A stretch of 64,000 bases of DNA from an uncultured Coriobacteriaceae bacterium (GTDB lineage Bacteria > Actinomycetota > Coriobacteriia > Coriobacteriales > Coriobacteriaceae). The notes beneath the pieces were generated by a model, which was given only the letters and a program-made list of their open reading frames with translations, was not told the DNA's origin and searched no databases. Where the stretch lies: contig CALUFC010000002.1 in NCBI GenBank assembly GCA_944319885.1, positions 80,987 to 144,986 of the forward strand, written 5' to 3'. The translations under genes and the position numbers were made by a program. Shown here piece by piece: positions 1 to 8,476 of the stretch (positions within the stretch are counted from its first letter, which is position 1; the number at the start of each line of letters is the position of its first letter).

Positions 1-1058
1 ATGAAGGGAAGTGCACCGATGATGCCGATGGCGAGCAGCAAGACGATGCCCTTGATCGGCGTGAAGTTGTGCTTCGCGAACAGGAAGTACAGCAGAAGCA
101 CGAGGCACAGCGGGACGAGCTTGGGCAGCACGGAGTCAAGCGTGGATGCCACGGAGTACTCGACCGGAGTCTCGGTAACGGTGCCATAGGTAACGGAGCT
201 CATGCCGTTGCCCAGATCGACAATGCCGGTCTCGACAGCGTTGCCCTCGGCGTCAGCAGCGGTGAGGGGGTTGCCATCGGGGTCGGTGACGCCCATGGCG
301 CCAGCCTCGGCGGTCTCGGTGTCAATCGCGAGATCGGCGAAGTTCTCAGCATCCTCGTTGGAGACAACGATGGTCTGAGCGGAGAGGCCACGAGTGGTGC
401 CGTTGGGGATGGTCAGGTTGATCTGGGTGGCGCCCATGGTGACGGTCAGGCAGCCAACGACGAAGACGCCGAGGATGGAAGCCGCGCGGGTGAACGCCTG
501 CATGTTGGCGGTAAGGGCGTCAATGGCGCTCGTACCAACCTTGTAGGACCAGTTCATGAGGCCGAAGCGGCACGCGAACTGAGCCACATTGAAGACGATC
601 AGGAAGATGATCGGGGCAACAACGTTACCGTCGATTGCCATGTTCGAGGTGATGCCGGCCGTGATGGGCACGAGCGTCAGCCAGAACAGAGCGTCGCCGA
701 TGCCGCCGAGCGGGGAAGCCGCGGAGATGCGGACGGCGCGGATGGTCTGGGTATCAACCTTGTTCTGCTCGAGGGAGAGCACGATACCCATAACGAAGGT
801 CACGAGGAACGGGTGCGTGTTGATGAAGTCCAGGTTGTGGTACATCGACGCAGCGAGGTCCTTCTTGTTGGTGTGGACCTTCTCGAGACCAGGAATCATG
901 GCGAACAGCCAGCCGCCGGACTGCATGGTCTCATAGTTGAACGAGGACTGGAGCCAGCAAGAGCGCAGGGCCATGCGGTTGAGCGTCTTCTGATCGACGT
1001 TCGGCGCAGGGGTCAGATCCTCATAGCGCTCAGGTACGACGAACTCATTAGATGCCAT
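1..1058 (-). CDS. PTS mannose/hexosamine-family EIID, partial
   Basis: Membrane subunit EIID, which with EIIC forms the sugar channel of a mannose-family phosphotransferase permease. The frame starts at ATG 1058 and leaves the window at base 1 after about 352 codons, so the C-terminus is missing. A family signature is visible as ASPLGGIGDALFW near residues 114-126; hydrophobic helices follow at about 130-160 and 190-210, and the last visible ones at about 312-350. Odd: an Asp/Thr/Ala-rich hydrophilic stretch at roughly 210-300 makes it longer than the usual 280-305 residues. The start overlaps the end of EIIC by 11 bases, which suggests coupled translation. Family call is secure; substrate is inferred from IIB and IIC. 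Confidence 0.93.
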   Translation of the reverse strand, partial: MASNEFVVPERYEDLTPAPNVDQKTLNRMALRSCWLQSSFNYETMQSGGWLFAMIPGLEKVHTNKKDLAASMYHNLDFINTHPFLVTFVMGIVLSLEQNKVDTQTIRAVRISAASPLGGIGDALFWLTLVPITAGITSNMAIDGNVVAPIIFLIVFNVAQFACRFGLMNWSYKVGTSAIDALTANMQAFTRAASILGVFVVGCLTVTMGATQINLTIPNGTTRGLSAQTIVVSNEDAENFADLAIDTETAEAGAMGVTDPDGNPLTAADAEGNAVETGIVDLGNGMSSVTYGTVTETPVEYSVASTLDSVLPKLVPLCLVLLLYFLFAKHNFTPIKGIVLLLAIGIIGALPF

Positions 1059-1845
1059 CTTCGAAGTCACCTCCGTCAGAGACAGCGCCCTTCAGCTCGG
1101 TCTGCTGCTGGAAGTCCCAGAAAGCAATGCCGAAGCCAATGAAGGTCAGGATGAGCAGAGCGGGGCCGGCGATGGCCTCGATGTTGCTCGCGATCAGGGC
1201 AAGGCCGAAGCCCATGAAGAAGAAGCCCCACATATCGCGGTTCATCATGATCTTGAGCAGGATGGCGAAGCCCACGAACTTCATCATGTTGCCAGCCTGG
1301 GAAAGACCGGTGTTGAGCCACTCGGGGATGGAATCGACGATCTGCTGACCGACGGCGAGGCCGCCGATGAAGAAGAGCGTCACGATGACGGCGAAGATCA
1401 GGCCGAGAATGCACTCGGAGACGATCGTCCACTTGGTGATGCCCTTGGTGTCAGCCTTCTCAGCGCAACCACGGAAGAACTCAAGCAGCGGAGCACGGAG
1501 CGTGAAGAACAGGGTGACGCCGTACTGGCCGAGGAGCGCGAAGGGGATCGCGGTGGCGACGGCCACGTTGGGATCCATGTCGAGCGAGCAAGCGAAAATG
1601 GCAGCCATGATGCCACCGATGACCGCGTTAGGCGGCTGAGCACCTCCGATCGGCATGTTGCCGATCGTCATGAGCTGATAGGTGCCGCCAACAACCAGGC
1701 CGGTGTTGAGGTCACCGAGGATAGCACCGATAACGGCACCAGTCACGATGGGCTGGTACAGGGACTCAAGGAAGTCGAACTGGTCGATAGCCGCGATAAA
1801 GGTGACGACGAAGACGAGTGCGATCTGAACAATTGAGACGTCCAT
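1048..1845 (-). CDS. PTS mannose/hexosamine-family EIIC
   Basis: Polytopic membrane subunit EIIC (265 residues, normal family length). It carries the family segment GGAQPPNAVIG near residues 68-78, preceded by the VVGGTYQL region, and several hydrophobic helices. The C-terminus FEDGI matches, from memory, the end of the N-acetylgalactosamine permease subunit AgaW, which favours an amino-sugar or glycosaminoglycan-disaccharide substrate over mannose. It lies between IIB and IID in the usual order. Start ATG 1845 has GGAGGAGC just upstream. The family is certain; the substrate is inference. Confidence 0.94.
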   Translation of the reverse strand: MDVSIVQIALVFVVTFIAAIDQFDFLESLYQPIVTGAVIGAILGDLNTGLVVGGTYQLMTIGNMPIGGAQPPNAVIGGIMAAIFACSLDMDPNVAVATAIPFALLGQYGVTLFFTLRAPLLEFFRGCAEKADTKGITKWTIVSECILGLIFAVIVTLFFIGGLAVGQQIVDSIPEWLNTGLSQAGNMMKFVGFAILLKIMMNRDMWGFFFMGFGLALIASNIEAIAGPALLILTFIGFGIAFWDFQQQTELKGAVSDGGDFEDGI

Positions 1846-1872
1846 CTAATGCTCCTCCTTTCAAATGTTTCG

Positions 1873-1920
1873 TGCGAACATCTTGTTCGCAGATCTACCA
1901 TGCCGGGCTCCTCCCGGCAT
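1873..1920 (-). promoter_or_regulatory. Two tandem hairpins in the IIB-IIC gap
   Basis: Two perfect inverted repeats lie in the 89-base gap between IIB and IIC: TGCGAACA/TGTTCGCA (1873-1880 and 1884-1891) and ATGCCGGG/CCCGGCAT (1900-1907 and 1913-1920). Neither is followed by a T-run on the minus strand, so they look like mRNA-stabilising or processing structures that could set the IIB:IIC ratio rather than terminators. Confidence 0.45.
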
Positions 1921-1934
1921 CCGAACACGCGCGC

Positions 1935-2417
1935 TTACGAGAAAAGCTTCGCCGTGTCCTCCACCGGCGTGCTGGGAACACGCCTGATCTCAAGCTCCAC
2001 CCCCCTATCCTGAAGCTCCTTGAAAGCGGCAACGTCGGCATCGTCAACTGCCACGGACGTGGCGACCTGCCGCTTCCCCTCCGACATGTGCATGTTGCCG
2101 ATGTTGACCTTCTTGATGGGCACGCCGCCCTTGACGAGCGTGAGCACATCGTGCGGGTTCTCGGCAACGATGAATATCTTCTGCTTCGGAGACGCCTTGT
2201 GAATGATGTCAATCGTCTTCTGAAGCGAGAAGAACCTGGTAGCGACGCCCGCCGGAGCGGCCATCTTCATGAGGTTCTGACGCATGGTGTTGGTGGAGAC
2301 CTCGTCGTTGGCAACGAGGATGAGGTTTGCGCCGATCGTGGAGTTCCACTGCGTGGCAACCTGACCGTGGATGAGGCGGTTGTCGATACGGGTGAGAAGA
2401 ATGTTGGGCTCTGCCAT
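1935..2417 (-). CDS. PTS hexosamine-family EIIB
   Basis: Cytoplasmic phosphocarrier EIIB (160 residues). It accepts phosphate from EIIA on His17, in the motif RIDNRLIHGQV, and passes it to the sugar in the IIC/IID channel. The body (ANLILVANDEVS, LVKGGVP, VNIGNMH) resembles the N-acetylgalactosamine proteins AgaV/AgaB more than ManX-type IIB domains, and IIB is a separate polypeptide here rather than fused to IIA. It sits downstream of yajC and upstream of IIC. The family is certain; the GalNAc/GAG substrate call is from remembered similarity. Confidence 0.94.
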   Translation of the reverse strand: MAEPNILLTRIDNRLIHGQVATQWNSTIGANLILVANDEVSTNTMRQNLMKMAAPAGVATRFFSLQKTIDIIHKASPKQKIFIVAENPHDVLTLVKGGVPIKKVNIGNMHMSEGKRQVATSVAVDDADVAAFKELQDRGVELEIRRVPSTPVEDTAKLFS

Positions 2418-2509
2418 GGTTGTTCCCTTCGTTCACGCCTTGATGGCTAGACCTACCGTGCTTTGTATCCGAACGCTTGCACAATGCAGGCGAACGCTCC
2501 TAGCGCGAA

Positions 2510-2800
2510 TTACTTCGCGTCGATCTCCTGGATGGCGTAGCGCGAGACATCGAGCACAGCGCCCGAGCGAACCTTGACCGCCACACGATCACCGGAGATG
2601 CTCTGAACGATGCCGTAGATGCCGCCCGCGAACATAATCTCCTGTCCAGGCGCAAGCTCGGTGTGCAGCTCCTTGAAGTAGTTGCGCTTCTTTCTCATGT
2701 TGACCTGCGACCAGATAGTGTATGCGACACCCATGATCACGAGCAGCGCGAGCAGCGCCACCGACGATGCGAGGACGTTTTGCAGAAACGATTCGCTCAT
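2510..2800 (-). CDS. yajC: YajC-family membrane protein in the PTS operon
   Basis: Small single-span protein (96 residues): short N-terminus, a membrane helix at about 10-31, a basic MRKKRNYFKEL stretch, then the YajC core LAPGQEIMFAGGIYGIVQSI. YajC is an accessory of the SecDF-YidC translocase, but here it lies inside a PTS operon between IIA and IIB, and its ATG (2800) overlaps the TAA of IIA by one base. From memory, YajC-like genes also occur in streptococcal glycosaminoglycan PTS clusters, which fits the substrate inferred for IIB/IIC. It may help membrane insertion of IIC/IID; that is inference. Confidence 0.85.
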   Translation of the reverse strand: MSESFLQNVLASSVALLALLVIMGVAYTIWSQVNMRKKRNYFKELHTELAPGQEIMFAGGIYGIVQSISGDRVAVKVRSGAVLDVSRYAIQEIDAK

Positions 2801-3240
2801 TAAATACCGTCCTCATCGGAGAGATCGTCCTCGGCACCGGCGAGCGCGGCAACCGACTGATGCGTGATGCCCGTCTGGCCGATCTGCACGGCCTGCTCGG
2901 CAAGCTCGGATACGGTGGAGCCGCCGGAACGGGTGAGCAACAGCTCGATGAGCATCGGCAGGTTGGTGCCCGTGACGATCTCGACGTTATCGACGTCGTT
3001 GGAGATCATCATGGCCTGGTTGAACGGGGTGCCGCCCAGCAGGTCAACGAACACCACGACGCCCTCGCACTCGGCGCGCATCTCGGTGATGGCAACGCGA
3101 AGGTCGTCGCCATAGGATGCCGCCTGGGAGCCCTCGAAGGGAACGATCTTGAACGCCGGCTGGTCTCCGGCCACCATGTCAATCGCGCTTGCAAGTCCAT
3201 TCGAGAATTGACCGTGACCCGTAAGAATAAAGCCAACCAT
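2800..3240 (-). CDS. PTS mannose-family EIIA
   Basis: Cytoplasmic EIIA (146 residues), the first phosphocarrier of the permease, phosphorylated by HPr on His9 in MVGFILTGHGQFSNG. Other family marks are VVVFVDLLGGTPFNQA and TGTNLPMLIELL. The frame is open further upstream, but ATG 3240 is preferred because AGGAAGGGG lies just upstream and the protein then begins exactly like other family members. First gene of the operon IIA-yajC-IIB-IIC-IID. Confidence 0.95.
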   Translation of the reverse strand: MVGFILTGHGQFSNGLASAIDMVAGDQPAFKIVPFEGSQAASYGDDLRVAITEMRAECEGVVVFVDLLGGTPFNQAMMISNDVDNVEIVTGTNLPMLIELLLTRSGGSTVSELAEQAVQIGQTGITHQSVAALAGAEDDLSDEDGI

Positions 3241-3435
3241 CTCTTTCGTCCCCTTCCTCTGGAACGGGTGTGCGATTCGATGGCTTTGCGAATTCGCTTC
3301 CCGCGCCAACTGGTAGTAACCACGTAACGAGTTGTTCATATCATAGCACGCGGTCTTGCGCTGGCTCTTTCACTTTACTCAAAGCACGTTTGAAGCGCCG
3401 TTGGCAGGGAAAAAACTACCGCTTAACGTGATTTT

Positions 3436-3451
3436 AGCAGGTAGACTGCCA
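3436..3451 (-). promoter_or_regulatory. Possible sigma-54-like promoter of the PTS operon
   Basis: On the minus strand, TGGCAGTCTACCTGCT has GG and GC separated by exactly 10 bases, as in -24/-12 promoters, about 190 bases before the IIA start. LevR/ManR-type PTS operons in Firmicutes use sigma-54. No regulator is in the window and the consensus match is partial, so this is weak. Confidence 0.25.
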
Positions 3452-3784
3452 TATTGTGCATATTTCTCACGTGAGTTGCCTCGCAAATATACGCATGTTC
3501 AGACGTTTCTATTTTGTTTCGAACGCACTTCTATGACCTGCAGTAATCCTCAGAAATATGAAGTATTCGTTACTTGTATTACTTCTTCTGTACCACTTGG
3601 GGAGGGGTCCTTATTCGCGTTTGTCATTTCGGTAAGCGGTCGTTTACCGTAAGTGAACGGTATATGCGCACGTACATTGCGTGATGCATTATGCCGCCTC
3701 GTGCGCCGTCGGCTCCGCATTCTGGATGCGCGTGTTGCATTTTTTTCATTGCCGAGCCTTGCACTCGCGCCCCATTCAACGTAA

Positions 3785-3790
3785 TATAAT
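3785..3790 (+). promoter_or_regulatory. -10 element of tRNA-Thr
   Basis: A perfect TATAAT lies 54 bases before the tRNA. The best -35 (TTGCAC, 3759-3764) is 20 bases away, longer than ideal, so only the -10 is confident. Confidence 0.5.
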
Positions 3791-3843
3791 CGTCCGTTGG
3801 CAGGATGTACCGCTTTTGCGTACCGCCCGCCTCCACCAGGAGC

Positions 3844-3919
3844 GCCAGCATAGCTCAGTTGGTAGAGCACCGCTCTCGTAAAGCGGGGGTCATCGGTTCG
3901 AGTCCGATTGCTGGCTCCA
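3844..3919 (+). tRNA. tRNA-Thr (anticodon CGT)
   Basis: A 76-base cloverleaf including encoded CCA. The acceptor stem GCCAGCA pairs perfectly with TGCTGGC, the D arm is GCTC/GAGC, the anticodon stem is CCGCT/AGCGG with loop CTCGTAA (anticodon CGT, reads ACG), and the T arm is ATCGG-TTCGAGT-CCGAT. Followed 11 bases later by a strong terminator. Confidence 0.97.
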
Positions 3920-3930
3920 GTGATACAGCA

Positions 3931-3962
3931 AGCCCGAGGAAGCACGCTTCCTCGGGCTTTTT
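3931..3962 (+). terminator. Terminator of tRNA-Thr
   Basis: A perfect 13-bp stem, AGCCCGAGGAAGC/GCTTCCTCGGGCT, with a 2-base loop, followed by TTTTT on the plus strand. Confidence 0.93.
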
Positions 3963-3992
3963 GTATTGCAGCATGTTTTGTTCGCGTCGAAC

Positions 3993-5036
3993 CTACTGGT
4001 TGATACCGTACAGATCGAGCTCGACGTCGGCGTACAACCCGTTCACATAGGTGCGCCACGCGCTCTGCGCGTCACCTACCTGCGCATAATAGTCCTGGTA
4101 AGCAACGTAGTACGCCATCATCGCCTGCTCGTAGGTCGCCGCATCCTGCGTGAAGTCCTCCTCGCTCAGCGCCGCATAATACGGGCCATCGGTTCGCGCC
4201 CACGTACCCGTCTCGGCATCCCATTCATCACCCAGCAGATCGATGATGTAGGCAGCGTACTCCGCCGTCGCCGCACTCGTGTCGCCGTCCGCGGGCTCGG
4301 CAGGCTTTTCAGGCTCCTCAACGCCCGACGCCTCCGGTGCGATCTGCGCATAGAGCTTGTTGATAAGCGCGTTCTCGCGTACGATCTCGCGCGCCTGGTC
4401 CTCGGACACGTTATAGCTTTCCGCGATCGAGGCAAAATCGGAGTCCCCGAGTGTCGTTTCGGCGAACTCGGTCAGCTCGTCATCGGAAAGCTCGATACCG
4501 CGCGCCTCGGCATCTGCGCACAGGACCTTATTGCGCACATATGTGAGGATCGTATCGGCCGAGGGCGTCTCGTACGTGCCGTCATCCAGCTTGGCCGCCT
4601 CGAGCTCATATTGGCTTTCGATGGCCTCGCGCGCGGTGATGTCATGCTTCGCGCCGTTCAAGGTATAGGTTGCGATCACGTTATCGAGCTGGTTCTCGGC
4701 AAGCGTTCCCGCCGAGATACCGCGTTGGGCAAAACCGCCGGAACCAACCATGTAGCCCACAACGGCGGCGATCACCACCGCGATGACGGCACAGGCGATC
4801 GCGATGGGCACCACGGGCGGGCGTTTGCCATCGGGCGCATCGTCTACCGCATCTGCCGCTTCATCGGCCTTCTCGTCGGCATCGGTCTCGGCATCATCGG
4901 CTTCAGCATCCTCGTCGCGCTCCACGACCTCGACCTCGCTCGCCGGCACGTCGTCGGGCGTGTCGGAGCGCTCGATCACCTCGATGCCCTCGATGACGTC
5001 ATGTTCCTCGCTATCTTTTTTCTGGATGAATCCCAT
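3993..5036 (-). CDS. Membrane-anchored protein, SurA/foldase-like extracellular part
   Basis: A 347-residue protein of unknown function. The start is ATG 5036, with GAGGAGGT eight bases upstream; a longer reading frame has no ribosome site. Residues 1-74 are acidic (many Asp/Glu), residues about 75-97 form one membrane helix, and the rest is outside. The outside part has alternating helices (AREAIESQYELEA, LTYVRNKVLCADAEARGIELSD, ESYNVSEDQAREIVREN) like the N-terminal chaperone domain of SurA/PrsA foldases, but no rotamase domain is visible. It ends in a Tyr/Ala-rich helical segment. Monocistronic. The foldase link is inference. Confidence 0.8.
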   Translation of the reverse strand: MGFIQKKDSEEHDVIEGIEVIERSDTPDDVPASEVEVVERDEDAEADDAETDADEKADEAADAVDDAPDGKRPPVVPIAIACAVIAVVIAAVVGYMVGSGGFAQRGISAGTLAENQLDNVIATYTLNGAKHDITAREAIESQYELEAAKLDDGTYETPSADTILTYVRNKVLCADAEARGIELSDDELTEFAETTLGDSDFASIAESYNVSEDQAREIVRENALINKLYAQIAPEASGVEEPEKPAEPADGDTSAATAEYAAYIIDLLGDEWDAETGTWARTDGPYYAALSEEDFTQDAATYEQAMMAYYVAYQDYYAQVGDAQSAWRTYVNGLYADVELDLYGINQ

Positions 5037-5143
5037 GGATCGTACCTCCTCGACCCTATCATGGCATGCCGCCGCCCCGCACACGTACGAGACGGCGGCG
5101 CCTTAGGTCTTGATTAAGCGAACCGCGACAGAACCGCCATGCC

Positions 5144-6235
5144 TCACGCCTGCGCGATATGGGCGATCACGGCATCGGCAAAGGCGCGCGTACCCACTGC
5201 GCCCGCGTATGACCCCGTGAGCGCACGGCGCACATCGGCGGTTACCTGCGTACCCTCGGCAAGGGTTGCAGACACCGCGCGGCGCACGCGCTGGGCCGCA
5301 TCCCCCTCGCCCAGATAATCGAGCAGCATCGCGGCGGACAGCATCTCGGCGGTGGGATTGGCGATATCCTTGCCCGCGATATCGGGCGCCGAGCCATGCG
5401 TTGCCTCAAAGACAGCGCAGCCCTCCCCCATATTGGCACCGGGCGCCATACCGAGCCCGCCCACGAGCCCCGCGCACAAATCGGAGACGATATCGCCATA
5501 GAGGTTGGGCAGCACGAGCACATCGAAGTCCTCGGGGTGCTGCACAAGCCCCATGCAGGCGGCATCGACGATCTTGTCTTCGAACGCGATGTCGGGATAT
5601 GCCGCCGCGACCTCGCGCGCCGTGCGCAGGAAGAGGCCGTCGGTCGCCTTCATGATGTTCGCCTTATGCACCGCGGTCACCTTGCGGCGACCATGGCGCC
5701 GCGCGTACTCGAAGGCGTAGCGCACGATGCGCTGCGAACCTTCCCGCGAGATGGGCTTGACGGAGATGGCCGAGCCCGCACGGAAGCGACGCTGGCCGGA
5801 TGCCTCGATCAGCTCGCCGAGACGCTCGACCGCCGGGTCATCGGGTTCGAACTCGATGCCCGCGTAGAGGTCCTCGGTGTTCTCACGAATAACCACGAGG
5901 TCGATATCGCGGTAGCGCGACCCATCGCCGGGAAGCGAATGGCAGGGGCGCACGCACGCGTAGAGATCGAACTCTTGGCGCAGCGCCACGTTGATGCTGC
6001 GAAACCCCGTGCCCACCGGCGTGGTCACCGGCCCCTTGATGGCAACGCCCACCTCACGCACCGCATCGATGGTCTGCGGCGGCAGCGGCGTACCGTACCG
6101 CTCGATCGCACCGGCACCGGCTTCGACCTCGCGCCACGCGATGTTGGCACCCGCCGCGTCCACGACGCGTCGCATGGCGTCACAGATCTCGGGACCTATG
6201 CCATCGCCGGGAATGAGCACCACGTCATGAGCCAT
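5144..6235 (-). CDS. Isocitrate dehydrogenase (NAD-type, IDH/IPMDH family)
   Basis: Oxidative decarboxylation of isocitrate to 2-oxoglutarate, most likely with NAD. 363 residues. N-terminal [13 protein letters not shown]; substrate site [16 protein letters not shown] near 76-91; [12 protein letters not shown] at about 117-128; the lysine region [12 protein letters not shown]; metal-binding aspartates in [10 protein letters not shown] and [16 protein letters not shown]-binding [18 protein letters not shown]. The SINVALRQ loop resembles mitochondrial-type NAD-IDH rather than isopropylmalate dehydrogenase, so IDH is preferred; homoisocitrate dehydrogenase is the alternative. ATG 6235 lies three bases after the HEAT gene and has GAGGAG, so it is the last gene of an operon starting at degV. 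Confidence 0.88.
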   Translation of the reverse strand: MAHDVVLIPGDGIGPEICDAMRRVVDAAGANIAWREVEAGAGAIERYGTPLPPQTIDAVREVGVAIKGPVTTPVGTGFRSINVALRQEFDLYACVRPCHSLPGDGSRYRDIDLVVIRENTEDLYAGIEFEPDDPAVERLGELIEASGQRRFRAGSAISVKPISREGSQRIVRYAFEYARRHGRRKVTAVHKANIMKATDGLFLRTAREVAAAYPDIAFEDKIVDAACMGLVQHPEDFDVLVLPNLYGDIVSDLCAGLVGGLGMAPGANMGEGCAVFEATHGSAPDIAGKDIANPTAEMLSAAMLLDYLGEGDAAQRVRRAVSATLAEGTQVTADVRRALTGSYAGAVGTRAFADAVIAHIAQA

Positions 6236-6238
6236 GGG

Positions 6239-6934
6239 TTACTCCTCATCATCGGCATCGTCGTCTGCTGCGGCAGCGCGCACGCGGCGCTTGGGGGCCT
6301 CGAGCTTGAAACGCTTGACGAGCATGTCGTAGATCTCGGCCGAACGCGCCTTGAGGTAGGCGCCCTTGCCGTTTTGCGCGTCGAACTGCAGGCGGCCGGC
6401 CAACTCGGAGGCGACATCGCCCGAGATCTTGCCCTCGGCGAACGCGTGCAGGCAGGCGAGCATGTCGCGATACTCAAGGTCGCCGTGATAGCACTGGATG
6501 GCTTCGTCGATCACGGGCCACACCTTCTTGGAGCGACCGCGCTCCGTGGCACCCCACGTGGTGAGCAGGGTGAACGCCGAAAGACGCAAGGTCGAGGAAA
6601 GCTCGTCGAAGAGCGCCGACTCGGCACCCTCGAACGCCGCACCGATCTCCTTCGCGTGATTGGGAACCAGGATCACCAGTGCATCGAGCACCTCCCAGCG
6701 CGTCTGCGCCTCGGGGCGATAGAGCGCATCGATGAGCTCGGGGATATAGGGTGCGAGCAGCTCCGCTTCGCGCACCGCGACGAGCGACACCACGCGCGCC
6801 GCAAGCTGGCGCTTCCGCCTGCTCGAACTCGCCAGATCCTCGATGAGCGCCGCGAGGGCATCGGCATTATGCTCGATCTTGCCCAGCTGCTCGACTTCCT
6901 CCTGCGTAAGCTCGCGTTCGTTGTGTTCTGCCAT
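6239..6934 (-). CDS. HEAT-repeat-like protein
   Basis: A 231-residue soluble all-helical protein. Repeated helical pairs (SSSRRKRQLAARVVSLVAVRE, PYIPELIDALYRPEAQTRWE, LDALVILVPNHAKEIGAAF) look like HEAT repeats; the C-terminus is basic and then acidic (ADDDADDEE). No enzyme motif is seen. It sits between a small membrane protein and isocitrate dehydrogenase with 3-9 base gaps, so it is co-transcribed. Probably a scaffold or regulatory protein. Confidence 0.8.
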   Translation of the reverse strand: MAEHNERELTQEEVEQLGKIEHNADALAALIEDLASSSRRKRQLAARVVSLVAVREAELLAPYIPELIDALYRPEAQTRWEVLDALVILVPNHAKEIGAAFEGAESALFDELSSTLRLSAFTLLTTWGATERGRSKKVWPVIDEAIQCYHGDLEYRDMLACLHAFAEGKISGDVASELAGRLQFDAQNGKGAYLKARSAEIYDMLVKRFKLEAPKRRVRAAAADDDADDEE

Positions 6935-6943
6935 AAAACGTAC

Positions 6944-7405
6944 CTACCTCTTCTTGCGCTTCGCTGCCGCACCGGCAGCATCATGCTGGTCCGTGTGCGA
7001 CGTGGTATTACGGGATTCAACGGAGATAAGATCCGGCTCGCGCTCGCCGGCGCGACGACGCGCACGGCGTGCACGGGCGCTCCCCGTCTCGGCTGCGCGC
7101 TGATGCGCACGGTTGCGGCTATAGAAGCGATCGATCGCCTTCCACGGACCAACCGATTCGCCGTAGCCCATCTTGAGGCCCATGAGCGCACCCGCCAGCA
7201 ACCCCAGCGGCGTTGCGTAGAGCATCGCCGGCAGGGGGACGAGCGCCGTGATGAACACGCACAGCGCAACCGCCGCGACGTTGTAGAGCCAATAGGCGCG
7301 ATCGGTGAGTGCGTGCTCGCCAGCGCGGTTGCCCGCGAGGAACCCGATATAGATGCTGAAAATGAGCAGCAGGGCAAAGCAGATGATGAATGCCGGATCG
7401 GTCAT
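6944..7405 (-). CDS. Small membrane protein with basic tail
   Basis: 153 residues. A hydrophobic helix at about 5-24 (FIICFALLLIFSIYIGFLAG) is followed by two more between about 40 and 80, then a basic, Arg/Ala-rich cytoplasmic tail ending AAAKRKKR. No family recognised. ATG 7405 has GGGGAG upstream and follows the dehydrogenase gene by six bases, so it belongs to the degV-icd operon. Confidence 0.8.
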   Translation of the reverse strand: MTDPAFIICFALLLIFSIYIGFLAGNRAGEHALTDRAYWLYNVAAVALCVFITALVPLPAMLYATPLGLLAGALMGLKMGYGESVGPWKAIDRFYSRNRAHQRAAETGSARARRARRRAGEREPDLISVESRNTTSHTDQHDAAGAAAKRKKR

Positions 7406-7411
7406 GCGGCG

Positions 7412-8452
7412 CTACTCCCCGTGGTGATGATGACCATGGCAGCACTCATGCTCGCCATCGCCATGATGATGGCCGCAGGTGCACTCGTGGTCCGGATCAT
7501 CATGATCGTGACCGCATCCGCATCCATCTTCGTGCTCGTGGGCGTTCGTGTAGAGCGACCAATCGAGGCCCGCGGCAACCGCCTCGGCCTCCTCCTGGTA
7601 CAGCAACGTGATGGCCTGCGTACCCAGCTCGGCACCGCCGATAGCGTCGAGCATGTCGTAGAGGGCGAACGCGGTGTCGGCGCCGGGCAGCGCGATCTCG
7701 CGCTCCTCGGCATCGGCAAGCGCAAGCCCCAGGTCCTTCAGGAAGTGCTTGACCATAAACCCGGGCTTCCAATCGCCATCCAGCGCCTTGGGCGCCAGCT
7801 GTTCGAGCACGCCCGAGGCACCCGTGCCGCCAAGGATCATCTCGCGCGTCTGGGCGAGATCGAGCCCCTCCTGCTGGGCAAACGAGAGCGCATCGGCCAT
7901 GCCCACCATCGACGAGGCAAGCGCAACCTGGTTGGCGAGTTTGGCAGCCTGCCCCTGCCCGGCGCGGCCGAAGCAGAAGATCTTCGAGGTGAACGTCTCG
8001 AGAATCGCGCGAACCGGCTCGATCGTCTGCTCGGTGGCACCGACGATCGCCGTGAGGGTGCCCGCGATGGCACCCGTCTCGCCGCCCGTCACCGGGCAAT
8101 CGAAGGCAACGCGCCCCTCAACCGCCGATGCCTCGGCGATATCGCGCGCGAGCGACGGCGCGCTCGTGGTGAGATCGATGAGGTAGGCCCCGGGCTTCGA
8201 GGCGGCGATCAGGCCGTCGCCGGCGAGATAGAGCTCTTCGACATCCTCGGGATATCCCACCATCGTGAACACGACATCGGCGTCGCGCGCGGCATCTGCG
8301 GCGGAGTCGGCCCATACCGCGCCGCGCTCGATGAGACCCTGCGCCTTCTCGGGCGTGCGGTTGAACACGGTGAGCGGATAGCCCGCGTCGAGGATGTGGC
8401 CGGCGATGGGGGCACCCATGATGCCGGTTCCGATAAACGCTACCTTCTGCAT
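7412..8452 (-). CDS. Beta-hydroxyacid dehydrogenase with His/Cys-rich metal-binding tail
   Basis: Member of the 3-hydroxyisobutyrate dehydrogenase / tartronate semialdehyde reductase family (346 residues). The Rossmann motif GTGIMGAPIAGHIL is at 7-20, followed by VFNRTPEKA; the substrate-site element CPVTGGETGA and the catalytic-lysine helix GQAAKLANQVALA are present. The exact substrate cannot be told. Odd: residues about 305-346 form a tail with 14 His and 6 Cys in 42 residues (for example CTCGHHHG), typical of Ni/Zn/Co storage or delivery, which is not normal for this family. Overlaps no neighbour; GAAGGAG lies before ATG 8452. Confidence 0.9.
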   Translation of the reverse strand: MQKVAFIGTGIMGAPIAGHILDAGYPLTVFNRTPEKAQGLIERGAVWADSAADAARDADVVFTMVGYPEDVEELYLAGDGLIAASKPGAYLIDLTTSAPSLARDIAEASAVEGRVAFDCPVTGGETGAIAGTLTAIVGATEQTIEPVRAILETFTSKIFCFGRAGQGQAAKLANQVALASSMVGMADALSFAQQEGLDLAQTREMILGGTGASGVLEQLAPKALDGDWKPGFMVKHFLKDLGLALADAEEREIALPGADTAFALYDMLDAIGGAELGTQAITLLYQEEAEAVAAGLDWSLYTNAHEHEDGCGCGHDHDDPDHECTCGHHHGDGEHECCHGHHHHGE

Positions 8453-8476
8453 ATACGTCTCCTTCGATAGGCCCTG

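Larger units (their letters stand above)
3241..3843. other. Intergenic region upstream of the PTS operon and tRNA-Thr
   Basis: About 600 bases without a convincing gene, visibly AT-richer than its surroundings. It holds a CTCACGTGAG palindrome (3468-3477), a TACCGT/ACGGTA inverted repeat near 3648, the sigma-54-like motif and, at the right end, the tRNA promoter. It is the likely control region of the PTS operon. Confidence 0.5.

Noticed and set aside
3241..3339. Longer EIIA protein starting at 3339
   Set aside because: The strong ribosome site and the family N-terminus point to ATG 3240.
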